64,000 nt of DNA from Anniella stebbinsi (GCA_029215795.1 JARDYH010000003.1:18020001-18084000), one strand, 5' to 3'; shown: positions 33,135 through 44,671, counted from the stretch's first letter. Numbers and translations are program-made. The notes: a model not told the origin generated them from the sequence alone.

Positions 33135-33684
33135 TGTGAGGGAAGGGGTTGCCAGGGGAGGGGTGTCAATCAGATTCAGAATCTGAAGAAGAAGAACCAG
33201 AAATTTACCAACCAACACAGGAAGCGGGGGAGGAGCTTCTCCAAGACTCTTCAGGAGCCAAGGATGAATCTTCCCAACAGCTTATCTGCAAAACTGCAAA
33301 TGGCCCAGAGACCATCCCCCCGTCCTTGGAACCTGTTCCCTCCCCCTCAGACAGAAGCTATCAGAATTGACAGATCCCAGAGTCCGCCACGGGGTCAACA
33401 GGGTGGAGTTGAGAGGAGGTGGGAGTTGGACTTTTAGGGTAGCACCTTGTGGGAGGCTTCTCAAGAAAGACCCCCTCTGATGAATTCTGTTGGAATGTTG
33501 GGAACAGTCCTGCTGGACTTGAAGGCAACTGCCTAGCTTTGTTAGTCAAATTAAGCTTAGCGCATAGCTCCTAGTGTTTACACACCTCTCAGGTGAGATG
33601 TTTGTTTGTTGAATAAAGCATTGTGGATTACACAGCAGACATCTTTATTGTCTCGTACTAGCAGGGGGGCTTGGAATCACAACA
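33135..33684 (+). mobile_element. Solo LTR of an LTR retrotransposon (550 bp)
   Basis: Termini are TGTGAGGG and CACAACA, and flanks are CTCTAG (33129-33134) and CTCTGG (33685-33690), a 5-6 bp duplication with one mismatch. An AATAAA signal at about 33613 is followed by TTATTGTCTCGTACTAGCAG, consistent with R and U5. The U3 part has an Asp/Ser/Glu-rich open stretch (SDSESEEEEPE) that is repeat sequence, not a host gene. No internal region is present. Gypsy versus ERV origin cannot be decided. Confidence 0.72.
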
Positions 33685-33716
33685 CTCTGGTTTTCTTCTG
33701 GATCTAGGATCTAGAG

Positions 33717-33949
33717 CAACTTTCCCCAACCTGGTGCCTTCCAGATGTTTTAAACTCCCAGCAGCCCCAGCCAGTATGGCAAATGGTGAGGGACCCTGGG
33801 AGTTGTTGTCTTGCTTGTGGGTTTCCCATGGGCAACTGGTTGGCAGCAGTGTGAATAGAATGCTGGACTAGGTGGACTTTTGGTCTGATCCAGCAGGGCT
33901 CTTCATATGTTCTTAATGCGTCTGGAGGGCACCAGCGTGGAGAAGACTG
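33717..33949. mobile_element. Hairpin MITE family A with a LINE end inserted in it
   Basis: The left arm (CAACTTTCCCCAACCTGGTG to about 33803) and right arm (GTCTGGAGGGCACCAGCGTG, ending 33949) belong to one family A element. Between them, 33804-33916 is a sense CR1/L3-like 3' tail (GCTTGTGGGTTTCCCATGGG ... TTCATATGTTCTTA). The left flank ATCTAGAG has the TCTAG core common at hAT sites. Confidence 0.7.
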
Positions 33950-35233
33950 GTACCAAAGTTTAAAGAACTGGTTTGCTTTAGTCTTTAATAAATTGTTTTC
34001 TTGTATCATGCAGTAACGTAATTGACTACCCTATTCCTTGGATTCTAAGACTCACTTCCCCCCCATATAAACATCTCTAAAAACAGGGTGCGTCTTAGAA
34101 TCGATGGCGATTTTCCCACACTTAGAATCAAAGCTTTTTTTTCTGTTGGTGGTACTGAAATTAAGGTGTGTCTTACAATTGTTGGCATCTTAGAATCAAA
34201 GAAATCCGATATATTTTGAGATCAAGGGGAAAAATAGAGACCAGTAAACTCCTTTCTGGAACCTGCTTGATTTGGATCATTATGGGGGACATTCCCACAG
34301 TGTTATCCTCAAAACGTTTAGATTTGAGTCAGTCATTCCTTGAGGCTGAGTCAGGAGTCATCATATCTATCATCTTTGCTGGGACTTTCTGTGACCCAGA
34401 CATAATTATTTGATATGTTTTGCTTTGGCTAGTTTCACCACTAGTATTATGGAGTGATTTTTATTTTAACTGCAGTTGTACCAATTCTTTCATGAATTGG
34501 ACACTTAGTTTCCAAATAAATACAGAGAAAGAATAACCGTCAATGACACCACTACCAAAAATTCTGCGTTAATCTAAGTAAATATAGATATCTTCCTTCC
34601 CAAATGCCTGAAGAGGGGATAGGTTAGGATGACTCATATTCCTTAGTGGTGGTACTTCCTCCTGCATCTGGTGGGATTTCTCAGTTTTTGAGTCAGCCGG
34701 AGGTATTTGCTCTACAGCATGCCTGCTCTCCGTATATGCTACTTTGCAATCTGCATTATACAGCTGGAATTGTGGATTATAATCCACTATGGCAATGCTA
34801 TCTTTTGACAGCAAGTGGGCTAGCGTTACCCCTTCTCATAATGTGATAACCTGGATAGCAGGTTCTCGTTTTTGGTGATGCTTTCTCATCTCTAGCCCTG
34901 CAATCCTGCACTTTGTGTGCATTCCTGGTTGTTGACAGCCCATTGGCAAGGTTCCCGTGATTTGGGGGTCTCATAGCCTAATAATCATTTAGACTAGGGA
35001 AGATCAGCTGATCAGCACTAGTGGGTTGGGTGAGGGAGCGTTTCCCTTATTCAGTTAATACCACTGGGTTCCAAGGGTAGTGCTACTTCAGAATTAAGAA
35101 GTTGAGGGTAGTTTGAATGGGTCAAAACAATGGCTCACCTTCCATGGAATTCTCTCTCCGACTGTGATAGTGAGGTCTGCTTTACTGTCTACTGCTTAAC
35201 AGAACAAGCATTAAAAGGGAGCCACATTCTAGT

Positions 35234-35361
35234 CAGCCTTCCCCAACCTGATGCCCTCCAGATGTGCATCCCGAACCAGCAGGCCCAATGGGCATGTTGT
35301 CTGGGTGTGATGTGGGTTGTAGTTTCAACACATCTGGGGGGCAACAAGTTAGGGAAGGCTG
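35234..35361. mobile_element. Hairpin MITE, hAT-like family A
   Basis: The left end is CAGCCTTCCCCAACCTGATG and the right end GCAACAAGTTAGGGAAGGCTG minus its first base. The left flank ATTCTAGT again has a CTAG-type core. The interior is more diverged than in other copies. Confidence 0.65.
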
Positions 35362-35703
35362 ACTCTCATTTAAGTTTGAATGATTGTCAGGAAGTATACA
35401 TCCCAATAGCCATTGACATTTATTTCTCTCTCTTTCCTGGAGTAATTAATGAACTCGCCTCCTCTGGCCCTTCACAATGGTGCTAAGCAATATGGGTTTC
35501 CTTCACCTTCTCAGATGAGAGACTGAAGCCAAATCTAGCCAAACCTAAGTCCAGGCCAGAAGCTCAGCTGCTGCCGAACTGACAAATAAAATTGCAAGTT
35601 GAGATGTTGAGTGTGTTTTAGGCTACACTCAAAGTTCAAGTGGGGCAATGGTGAAGCCTGGCCAGTGTCTAAAATGAATGGCACATCACCCTAAATCTCT
35701 TCC

Positions 35704-35895
35704 CAGAAGAAGAGCCATGCTGGATCGGGCCAAGGGTCCATCTAATCCAGCATTCTGTTCACAAAATGCCCAACCAGCTGCCTAGGGAAACTCACATGTA
35801 GGGCATGAGTACAATAGCACCATCTTGTTTATATTACCCAGCAACTGATGTATATAGGCATACTGCCTCTGATACTGGAGGTAGCATTATCCTGT
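35704..35895 (-). mobile_element. CR1/L3-like LINE 3' end, antisense
   Basis: It reads AGAAGAGCCATGCTGGATCG, then CCAGCATTCTGTTCACAAAA and CTGCCTCTGATACTGGAGGT, matching 14533-14872. It is truncated by a partial family A hairpin (CGCAACTCCCAGAAGCCC with mirror GCTGGGAGTTGGCAG). Confidence 0.6.
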
Positions 35896-36170
35896 TTGGG
35901 ACCGCAACTCCCAGAAGCCCTTGCCAGCATAGCCAATGGTCAGGAATGCTGGGAGTTGGCAGTCCAAAGCATCTAGAGATCTACTTTCTGACCACCCCTG
36001 CTCTAATACACACTGGGATGTGTGGCAAACATGGAGATGCTCCTAGGGAGATGAGTTGAAGTGAAAATAGCTCCCTGGAAAGTAGAAGGTTTGAAACTCA
36101 CTGATCTAGTGCCTACTGAAGAGTGTTTCGTTCCATTGGTGATGCTTTGTGGTTATATCTGTTTCTGCAG

Positions 36171-38022
36171 GACTCAAAGGAACTTCTCGCAACAGCAGCC
36201 TGCAACGAGGGATCCACAGATTCACGTTTTTTCCCTGAGCCATTCCTCCTGCAAGAGGAGGAACGAGACAAGATCCTCAATGATCAGAAAGTCCAAAGCC
36301 CACCTGTATCGCTCTCTCCAATACGGTCCCAGCCTGTTGCAATGCCCGAGGCCATCACGCCAACATCACCTGTGAAACCACAACCAGTAACACCCACGAT
36401 ATCTCCAGCTGCTGCTCCCTTGCCTATTTGTTCACAGCCTTTACCCTCTGGTGAAGCATCTGTTCCATCATCTCCAGGGGAGCCACCAGTGTGTTTTCAA
36501 CCTGTCCCAGCCTTAACCTCCACTCCTTTGGCCAAACTTGCCCTGACGAGTCAAGATGGAGAGATGGACAAACTGGGGAGCCCTACCACGGCGGAAGAAG
36601 CTTTGAAAAGGAATAACCTTGTGGAGGAGTTCTGGATGAAGAGTGCCGAAATCCGGAGAAGTTTGGGTCTCACCCCTGTGAACAGAAGCAGAGGGTCAGA
36701 GCCAAGCTTTAACATCTCGGCCCTCGAGTCTGCCACTCTGAAATCCTACACTCCAGAGGGGATTCCAGAAGAGAAGGGGATCCACCTTGTAAAACCTCAG
36801 CCAGCCCCAAGGAAGCCAGTAACACCCAAGTTAGACAGTGAGCAGTTTTCTTTGATGACGCCAAAGTCCCCATCAGAGAGGGAGCTGAAAAATTCAAGTG
36901 ACGTTAAGAGAGACCTGTCCAGCAGTTCTGGACTGGGTCTTCAGGGCAGTTCATCCAACATGAGGACATTGGCCAGCCAGAGCTTCAACACGTCCGATTC
37001 CACCATGCTCACCCCTCCCTCCAGCCCTCCCCCGCCACCGCCTCAAAATGAAGAGCCAGCGACGCTGCGAAGGAAGAGGCACCAGGCGACTTGGCAGAAT
37101 GAGGCAGAGTCTAATCCGGCATCTATGCAAACGCCCCACCCACCGCCAGCGACCGAACGGATTCGTCCAGCCAGAGAGTCATCCCAGCCTCGCAGAGAGG
37201 AGGTGAGGAAGTCGTTTGTGGAGAGCGTGGATGAGATACCGTTTGCTGACGATGTAGAGGACACTTACGATGAGAGGACTGAGGATACCAGCCTTCACGA
37301 AAAGTACTACACGCCCCCCAGCAGGCCACGGCCGGAGAAGCCTCTTCACCTACATTTGGTTAAAGAGAACGGTGGGCCACCCTCCATGGAAGGAGGAAGC
37401 CAGCAGAAGAGAGGCCTCCTTCAAGTCTCTGCAGAAGCCAAGGAGCTGGCTGAGGAGAGAATGAGGGCCCGAGAGAAGTCTGTCAAGAGCCAGGCCTTGC
37501 GCGATGCCATGGTGAAGCAGCTCTGCAAGATGAAAGAGATGCCCGACCCAGCTGGCGCCACTGCCAAATTGCGCAAAGCCTCTACCATGCCCTCGAAGAC
37601 CAAAGAGCTGCTTCTCGAGTCCCCGAAGCATTTGGCTATGAAAGCCAGCGAAGGCCCCACGCTGAAACACGAGGCTAGCAGCGAAAGGTTCTTCCCGCCC
37701 TTGGCAGACGTCAGTGGGCGCAATGGGTCGGTTACCTCTTCGGAAGGTTCTGGAGGGAAGAGTAAGAAAAGGACTTCTCTCTTTTCCCCCCGTAAGAACA
37801 AGAAGGAAAAGAAGTCCAAGAATGAAAGCAGGCTTTCTGACAAATCCAGCAGTGCCGCCGAGGAAGTCACCAAGCCCAAATCACTGTGGAAATCTGTATT
37901 CTCTGGTTATAAGAAGGACAAGAAGAAAAAGACGGACGACAAATCTTGCCCTAGTACGCCCTCCAGTGGGGCCACAGTGGATTCAGGAAAACATAAGGCG
38001 TCTCCGCTAGTTAGAGCAGCAG
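36171..38022 (+). CDS. MICAL3: MICAL3 large linker exon (Pro/Ser-rich, 1852 nt)
   Basis: About 617 codons, phase 0 to phase 1. In order: an acidic start (DSKELLATAACNEGSTDSRF); degenerate Pro repeats around SPIRSQPV, KPQPVTPT, PICSQPLP and VCFQPVP (residues about 40-130); EEFWMKSAEIRRSLGLTPV (about 150); SSSSGLGLQGSSSNM (about 245); SFNTSDSTMLTPPSSPPPPP (about 265); KSFVESVDEIPFADDVEDTY (about 345); a charged helix KELAEERMRAREKSVKSQAL (about 425); and basic clusters FSPRKNKKEKKSK and SGYKKDKKKK near the end. All match MICAL3. This linker carries the ELKS-binding part in mammals. The acceptor is TTTCTGCAG and the donor GCAG|GTATAG. The final G joins AT of the next exon. Confidence 0.97.
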
Positions 38023-38419
38023 GTATAGTATCACTGGCTGTATTCTGTCATAAACCCTGGAAAACACTTCCAAATTTCCTGTGTGCTCAGGATATGGGCA
38101 CGTGCTAGGGTTTGCTCTTGGCTCCCTGATCCAGATATAGTTGACTGATGTCACCCTGCAAGCAGACCCCTGTGATTTGGGAGGTAACTAAAGAGGATGG
38201 GGGGAGATAAAACTAGGGATGTACAAGGACTTAGTCTGTGTTCACAAATCATGCAAAATGTTCCATCCACAATCCCAAATGCGAACATGAGCAGGAGTGC
38301 TTTTTTTCAAGAAATGTTCACAGATTCCTGTAATTGCGTTTGAAAAATGTGTTGATTTTTAAATCAACGCTTTGAAATGCACATTTCCCATCCCCTCCAA
38401 AATACACATTTTAATCAAA

Positions 38420-38436
38420 GGGGGGGGGGGGGGGGG
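38420..38436. repeat. Poly-G run
   Basis: About 17 consecutive G bases following AATCAAAG in the intron after the large exon. Confidence 0.9.
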
Positions 38437-39639
38437 AGTGTGCACTTTTGAAAAATGCTCACAAAAATGCACACTTTTTCCATTTGTAATGCGCACTTTT
38501 CCTGTTTGAACGAGCCAAAATTCAGAATGAAAATGGGAGTGAGCTGAAACAAGCTTTGAAGTGATTTTTTTTTGAGAATTTGGGCAATCTCAAAAATCTC
38601 TGGTTCTCCCAGCCCTGGATAAAACATGACAAGACAGAATAGGATCAAGGAAAGCAGGAGGGAAATAGTTATTTCCAAAGGCCTGGAAGTATCACATGAA
38701 TCCTCGTTATATTAAGATTTCTACATTTAGCCCAAGCCCTCTGTGAAGAAACGTGTGCACTTATATTTGGGTTTTTGACAGTTTTCTTGATTTGGGGTGG
38801 GGGGATTGCTGCAATAATGTCTGACAATAACCCCCTGCTCCAAACCAGTCATGCATGTAACACAGAGTGCACATGACTACATGGCAACATGGTTCTTTCC
38901 ATCCTGCCTAATCTACAATCGTTCCCTTGCGTGACCCAGAAGGCATCCCTCACCATGGACTGTTTCATCCAGGACTATCCGTTTTGCTACCACAGCTTGA
39001 TTCAAGGGAGGTTTGGGTCGGCAGCAGTTATAGGCTTGGTTTCACGCTTGGTTTTCAGTTCGTGTCCCAAGCCTGCCTGAGTAAGAATGATCTGCTGTCT
39101 TTCTCATACAGTCTGCCCGGTTTGTCCCTTAAAGCAGCCATGACAAATCCAGCTTGAGGTCCTGAGTGGTTTCATGCTTTTGTTTCTCATCTACTATCAG
39201 GCCCAGTTTAAAACTTTTAAAACAGGAGCCAGGTGATCTGGGGAACTAGTAATAAAAGAACCTCAGTCTAAGTAAGAAACGCCCAACATTTCTCGGGATC
39301 TGCAGCAAAATGAAGTTGGCCAGTTTCACGACTCATCGGTCCCTCTTGCAAGAGCTTTGCCATAATTGATGGCATGCCTGCTGCAGGAGGGGGAAATCCC
39401 AGCTGCTCTTCAACGATGTACCGTTGTGTTGCTTGGATGTGTAAATCAAGGCATCAGAGAAAGTGGTGGAAGGGGGAGATATTGTGCTGTTAGATCCTTT
39501 CTGGGTGTTTTTATTAGACAACACTTTAATTAAAAAGTTGTAGACCATTATTTCTGTAAAGCGGGGCAGGTGGGGGAGAGCTTTGCTGCAGGGAGAACAG
39601 GGAATGATAGATATATAGTACATATCTTATTTATATCCT

Positions 39640-39825
39640 GGCTTTCTTCCAAGGAACTCAAGGCAGCATACATGGTTCTATTCTCTCACCTGCATTGAGA
39701 ACAACACTGTGAGGTAGAAGGTTAATGACTAACCCAGTCATCCAGTGAGCTTCATGGCTGAATGGGGATTTGAACCTGTCTCCCTTATCTGACACTTTAA
39801 GCACTATACCACATTGCCCCTTAGT
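39640..39825 (-). mobile_element. Sauria-type SINE, antisense
   Basis: The + strand reads TTTATATCCTGGCTTTCTTC, CAAGGAACTCAAGGCAGCAT, CATCCAGTGAGCTTCATGGC, GAATGGGGATTTGAACCTGT and then GCACTATACCACATTGCCCC. This is the mirror of the tRNA-headed SINE at 4792-5014. Confidence 0.7.
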
Positions 39826-40332
39826 GATGTGATCAGAAAGGTACTCCTGTTTGCTGCTTTATTAAAAAAAAAAGCACTGCCTTCTGGAATCAGCCATCCA
39901 GGCAGGAGTGAACCCACTGCTATTCCGTGCCCCCATATCCCAATCCGGGTAGCCTATCCAGAAGGACGCCCTGGTCAGTGTTATTAAAAACTGCTGAGAG
40001 GTCTAAGAGAATTTTGCACTCCCCTAGTTGCTCATCCCATACGGCAACCAAGGCATAGATTTGGTTAGCCACCACCCATGTCCAACAGCAGAGGATGCTT
40101 GCAACTGGCCTTCAGTTGTTGAAAACAATTGCAGTTGTTGCATAAATAAAACATAAAGAGCTCACCAACTGTCAGGGTATTGTTCTGGGAGAAAGGTGTT
40201 ATTTCACTAGTCACTGTAGCAGCAATGGATGATATGGGACTGCTTTAGGCAAGCATATGCCTGACCTCAAGAGACTCCCCATACTCCATCACTGTGATGC
40301 CAAGTGCTCCTCTGGCTTTGCCACCTGATAAG

Positions 40333-40425
40333 TTTCATAGAATCATAGAATAGTTGAGTTGGAAGGGGCCTATAAGGCCATCGAGTCCAACCCCCTGCTC
40401 TATGCAGGAATCCACCTTAAAGCAT
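40333..40425 (-). mobile_element. CR1 LINE 3' end, antisense, abutting an exon
   Basis: TCATAGAATCATAGAATAGT is the reverse complement of the CR1 3' octamer repeats. It is followed by TTGGAAGGGGCCTATAAGGC and CGAGTCCAACCCCCTGCTCT, a textbook CR1 tail. It ends about 24 bases from the acceptor of the exon at 40450. Confidence 0.85.
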
Positions 40426-40449
40426 ACTATTGTTCCTTTATTGGGTCAG

Positions 40450-40544
40450 ATTTACAACTGCGTCGACATTTGAGCTTCTCTGAGGACTCCGACCTCTCCA
40501 ATGATGACGTCTTGGAACGCTCTTCGCAGAGATCCAAGCGAGAG
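40450..40544 (+). CDS. MICAL3: MICAL3 exon: LQLRRHLSFSEDSDLSNDDV, entry to the bMERB region
   Basis: With the preceding G it encodes DLQLRRHLSFSEDSDLSNDD then VLERSSQRSKRE, phase 1 to phase 0 (95 nt). The segment matches mammalian MICAL3 (L.LRR.LSFSEDSDLS.DDVLE.SSQ.S.RE) and immediately precedes the bMERB coiled coil. The Ser-rich acidic stretch contains plausible casein-kinase-type phosphorylation sites. The acceptor is TTCCTTTATTGGGTCAG and the donor CGAG|GTAAGG, a very strong donor. Most of the upstream intron within 115 bases is an antisense CR1 tail. Confidence 0.95.
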
Positions 40545-41467
40545 GTAAGGTGAAACTGGGTGGGAAATGTTGACACAGCAGTGCTCTTACAGCGCCAAGA
40601 TGGGTCCCAAAATCTTGGCAGGGCTGATGTGCTTCACTTAAATATTTTCTGGTGATTTAGTTTCTGTATTAACTGGGTCGGGGTTGGGGGGGACTGCAGA
40701 TCATGCAAAACAGGTTAATTCCTCCAACAGGTTAATTTCTCCCCTGCTTGCTGGTGTATGTGAAGGTCATGCTGCAAAGTTGCCATGCGCACACTGGCCC
40801 AGTACTATCCTAGGCTTATATACTCAGCAATGAAAGTCCCATTCTGTTCAGAAGGGCTTGTGTGCATAAGACTGCAACCTGAGACTGGACTTGAGAAACT
40901 GAGCTTGGGAAATGTGTTCAGATTCCACCATAGCCCTGTACTCTAGATGGTTTTAGGCAAGTGACTATGTCCAGAGATGGCATTTTACATTTCAGTGGGG
41001 GCAGAGAAAGATATTTTAGTAGAAGTGGAAAGGATTTTTTGGCAAAAGTCCACTTTTAGATCAATTTTCAGATTATATTGCAGAAAAATAGTGTGTGAAG
41101 AGTATTACTTTTTTATCTTGTAATAACCATACCAATGTTATCTACACAGGTCAAATTGTCTGCCCCCTCTTTTTCTTTTTTAAGAAAAGGGGGTTATTTT
41201 GATGACATTGTGAAGTATGTCTTGCAAGCTTGCCACTTGAAACAGCAAGCTGGGGGAGTCTTACTTGCAGGTCTCTCTATTTACATTCAAGCAGACATTT
41301 GTAGCTCTTCCTCCTAGCAGATCTACTTGTGGGTAAACAGCCCAGTGGGTTACTTTTACCTGGGATGATAGCAATCAGCTAGGGCAGCAATACTTCAAGA
41401 GGGCAATGATGTACAGCTGCTTGACCCATCAGTAAATGTGACTGTCTTTCATATTCAGCCACTGAGT

Positions 41468-41934
41468 GGCTCAGTTCAGACAACACATTAGACAACGCAG
41501 TGTGAAAACTCCACTCAATGGTTGAGTTTTTAGGATGTACTCTCCACAAAACATGTTCCAACTTCACCGTTGTGTGACTATGGACTACCATGGAGTTGAG
41601 TAAAATCTATTGTCAAAAAACAATCCCGGCAGCTCTCCTAGAGTGGCACTCCCTCCTTTCAGCGCTCTTGCCAGGGAACTCTGTAACCAATAGAAAAAGT
41701 CAACTCAACTCATCGGAAAACTCCACGGAGCCCGCTACACAACAAGCAGCACAACGGTTGTGCAGGAACTCTCCTCTTCACAGTGCTGATATTCTGCGTG
41801 GAGTGTTTTCCAAAAACAACTCCACTGTTGCCTGGAGTTCTCCTGCCAACCAATGCATTTCTCAACAGTGGTGTAAAAACTCCACCGTGGAGTTCTAAAA
41901 CCACCGTTGAGAAACATGTTGTCTGCACTGAGCC
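41468..41934. mobile_element. Harbinger-like MITE (family B), 467 bp
   Basis: The left terminus GGCTCAGTTCAGACAACACA mirrors the right (reverse complement GGCTCAGTGCAGACAACATG). AGT flanks both sides (41465-41467 and 41935-41937). Repeated ACTCCAC/GTGGAGT motifs fill the interior. Confidence 0.75.
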
Positions 41935-42989
41935 AGTTGCTGCCCAGATAGTTAACTCATGTGTAGTCAGTCCTTTTAAACTGTTCTTTTTATTTGATCT
42001 TTTTTGTCCACTTTTCTCATGCTTGCCTTAGGCTTTTCATGGCAGGTTCCACATTGCATCTGGGATGCAAAGGAAGGAGGAGGTACCTGGGGATGCCGGA
42101 AACAATAGCTTGGGAAATGGGCAGTAGTGAGGAGATGGTGGGTTTTGATTAGTCATGACGCAGTCGCTACACATGTCCGCTTAGAGTCGTGAAGCTGCCC
42201 TGATGTTCACACAATCACTTAGCCTGGATTAATTGCTGTTTCAACCACGATTGATTGGCCTAAGTGTGACAAAAGGAAGTCTGTGACAAGCTGAATTATT
42301 TCCCCTCTAAAAAGAAATTGAAGTGTATAATGGTGATTCATTTAGCATAGTGCAAGCACTCCAGGTCTCTTAATACTCTGAAAAACTGCTATTAATATAG
42401 CATTGAGAATACGCATTGAAAGAGTGGGGAAAATCTGCCCTTGTGCCGCTCTTAGTTACGTGAAGGAAAGGGGTGATAAAACATTCCACGGACTTAACTA
42501 ATCCACAGCAGATGTTTTGATATGGAGCTGGTGAGCATGTAGCAAAGGGGCTTCTTCACCACAGAGAACAGGAGCAGGCTGGTAGTGATAATGTAGGGTT
42601 TAATTGTGGTGAAGAACAGAAGGCTGGTGGTGGTGGCGGGGGGAAGCATGGAATGGCAACCGCTCCCAATCTCTCAAGCACAATTCAGAGAGCTCTCTTT
42701 GCGATGCTCTATTCCGGTGTGACATTTTCCATGCTAGTGAGTTGTGAGGACAGAAATGGCAGGGTGGGGTGGAATGAACTAATTTAATTACTAATCTGGA
42801 ATAGGAGAGCATGATCTTGTGAGTATCTCCTGAGCCAATAATTATTTTCTTCTCTCTGCAACATGACTGATCTTGAACTGCTTATAGACTGAAACTCAGC
42901 TGCTAGTAATCGTATTGCAACACCATCTCCCCTCTTCGCAAAGGTTGCCCATTTGACCTGATTTACAGGCCCGGTGCAAGGGCCATGCA

Positions 42990-43350
42990 GGAGCAAATGA
43001 GCACACTGCCTCCCAGACGCTTACCCACTTCCACTTTATTTCTGGATTTCAAAACAACCCAGGAATGTGTGAACACGGAACTCTGGTTTGTTGAGGGAGA
43101 AACAACCCAGAGTTTTAACTCATGGTTTGTTGCTGGGTTAAAACTCTGGGTTGTTTCTCCCTCAACAAACCAGAGTTCTGGTTTCACATGCCACAGAGCA
43201 CAATCCAGAAACAGGGCATTTCTGAGTTGTTTGCTAACCCAGAAACGAAGAGAAAGTGCTGAGTGGTCAGGAGGCAGTGCTCCTGTGTGACCCCAACTAA
43301 CCATGGGTTAAAAAAGCCAGGGTTGGTTGTTACATGCGAACTGGGTCAAA
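42990..43350. mobile_element. MITE family C with a 40-bp perfect hairpin
   Basis: It has the right end GTTACATGCGAACTGGGTCA as in the copy at 21639-22041. The core arms 43079-43118 and 43138-43177 are perfect reverse complements of 40 bases with a 19-base spacer. The left end is less clear, beginning near GAGCAAATGAGCAC. Confidence 0.65.
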
Positions 43351-44671
43351 ATCAGATCTGTGATTAGCACTAATTTTGTCTGATGTGTAATGTTAGTAGC
43401 CGCTTCTAAATATCCGCTAGCTTAATTTCCTGTGGGTTGTGTGTTCCAAGGACCTATTGTCAGTGTATGTGGATTTGTGCTGCTGTTGAACAATCTTTGA
43501 GTTGCTTAGTAGTAAACTTGTCAAAGATGTATTTTCCCCTGTGGCAGCTTGCTAATTACTGAGGTTTTGTCTAAATCCTCAGACATTTTCTCAGTTTTCT
43601 GTTCACGATTATGTGTTTGTTTCAGGCAAATTGAACATACTGCAGAAATACTGAAGGGCCAGCATTGAGGCAGTGTGTTTTGTGCAATTCAATAAACTCT
43701 ACCTCACAATGGCAGGAATTTGTTTTGGGCACAAAATTCAATATTCTGAAAAACCCAATACTTCATCTTTTAAAAAGTCTAATTTCTAGGCCATAAAGTG
43801 TCGCTGCTGGGAAATGGCTTGTTCAGGATGTTGAGCAGGGTTCTACATGGCTGCAGACAGGGCCTCAGGGCTCACCTGCATACCACTTTGTCCCGTGTCA
43901 CTAGCAAAAACAGAATCAGTTATGCAATTCTGAAAAATATTTGCAAATTTGATTGAGTGTGCTTTCCTGCCATGTGACAGTGAAGCTGTGAGGGGAGGAC
44001 TTTAAGTGTCTCTGTGCAACCCCCCACCCATATATTCTGCAACAATGCCTCTCATTCAAGTAGAAGATTAAACTCAGAAGAGAATGCAAAGATAGTCTTT
44101 CAAAGACATTTTATTAGGACTAGAAATCAACTTATGCAACTATTCCTAGGGTTGTATATAGGCAAATACGTGTATCTGTCTGTATGTGTATACACAAAGG
44201 TGTAGCATGGAAACTGGTCCCAAACCTGAAATGTGGGGCCACTACCAGCTCATCTGCCTGACGTTAACAAATGCAACTGGAAACATGGGGTTTCAATCTG
44301 GCCTTTCCCACTTGACCCTAAACCGTCTCCATTACTAATAGCCTTCCTATTATGCACCTCCACCATTTTCTCCCATGCGAACTGAGTCACAGCCAAAGTG
44401 CTTTTTAACCATCACCACTTTAGTGTGAATCCTGATAGAAGCTTTTGCAGAGCCCTTCCCTTACTATTCAGCTGTTTAGTTTCCGCTTTCTCATTGAAGT
44501 TGGTATAACCTAGACCTGCCCAGGTTGTGACCCCCCTCAAGCTGAACAAACACCATGAGCCATGGTGAAAAGCCGGGTGCAATTGCCAAGACTGCATGGC
44601 AGACCACAGTACAGGACTGGTAGGTTGTGCTTGGTTTGTTAGACCACAAGCTGTGCAAGCTTGGTCTAGTG

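Larger units (their letters stand above)
32510..36170 (+). other. MICAL3: MICAL3 intron; solo LTR and MITEs
   Basis: The donor is GTGAGA and the acceptor ATATCTGTTTCTGCAG. It contains a solo LTR at 33135-33684, a family A MITE with a LINE end inside it at 33717-33949, a family A MITE at 35234-35361, and an antisense CR1/L3-like LINE end at 35704-35895 followed by half a family A hairpin (35895-35995). Regions 32600-33100 and 33960-35200 show nothing recognisable. Confidence 0.8.
38023..40449 (+). other. MICAL3: MICAL3 intron; poly-G, Sauria-type SINE, CR1 end
   Basis: The donor is GTATAG and the acceptor TTCCTTTATTGGGTCAG. It contains a poly-G run at 38420-38436, an antisense Sauria-type SINE at 39640-39825, and an antisense CR1 3' end at 40333-40425 that stops 24 bases before the exon. 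Retention of this intron would add 28 codons before a TAG at 38106. Confidence 0.8.

Noticed and set aside
33149..33370. Acidic 73-codon frame resembling the MICAL3 linker
   Set aside because: Lies inside a solo LTR with defined ends; composition only.
37421..37879. 152-codon antisense frame over the large MICAL3 exon
   Set aside because: It is the mirror of a well-supported coding exon; antisense openness follows from the codon bias of the sense strand.
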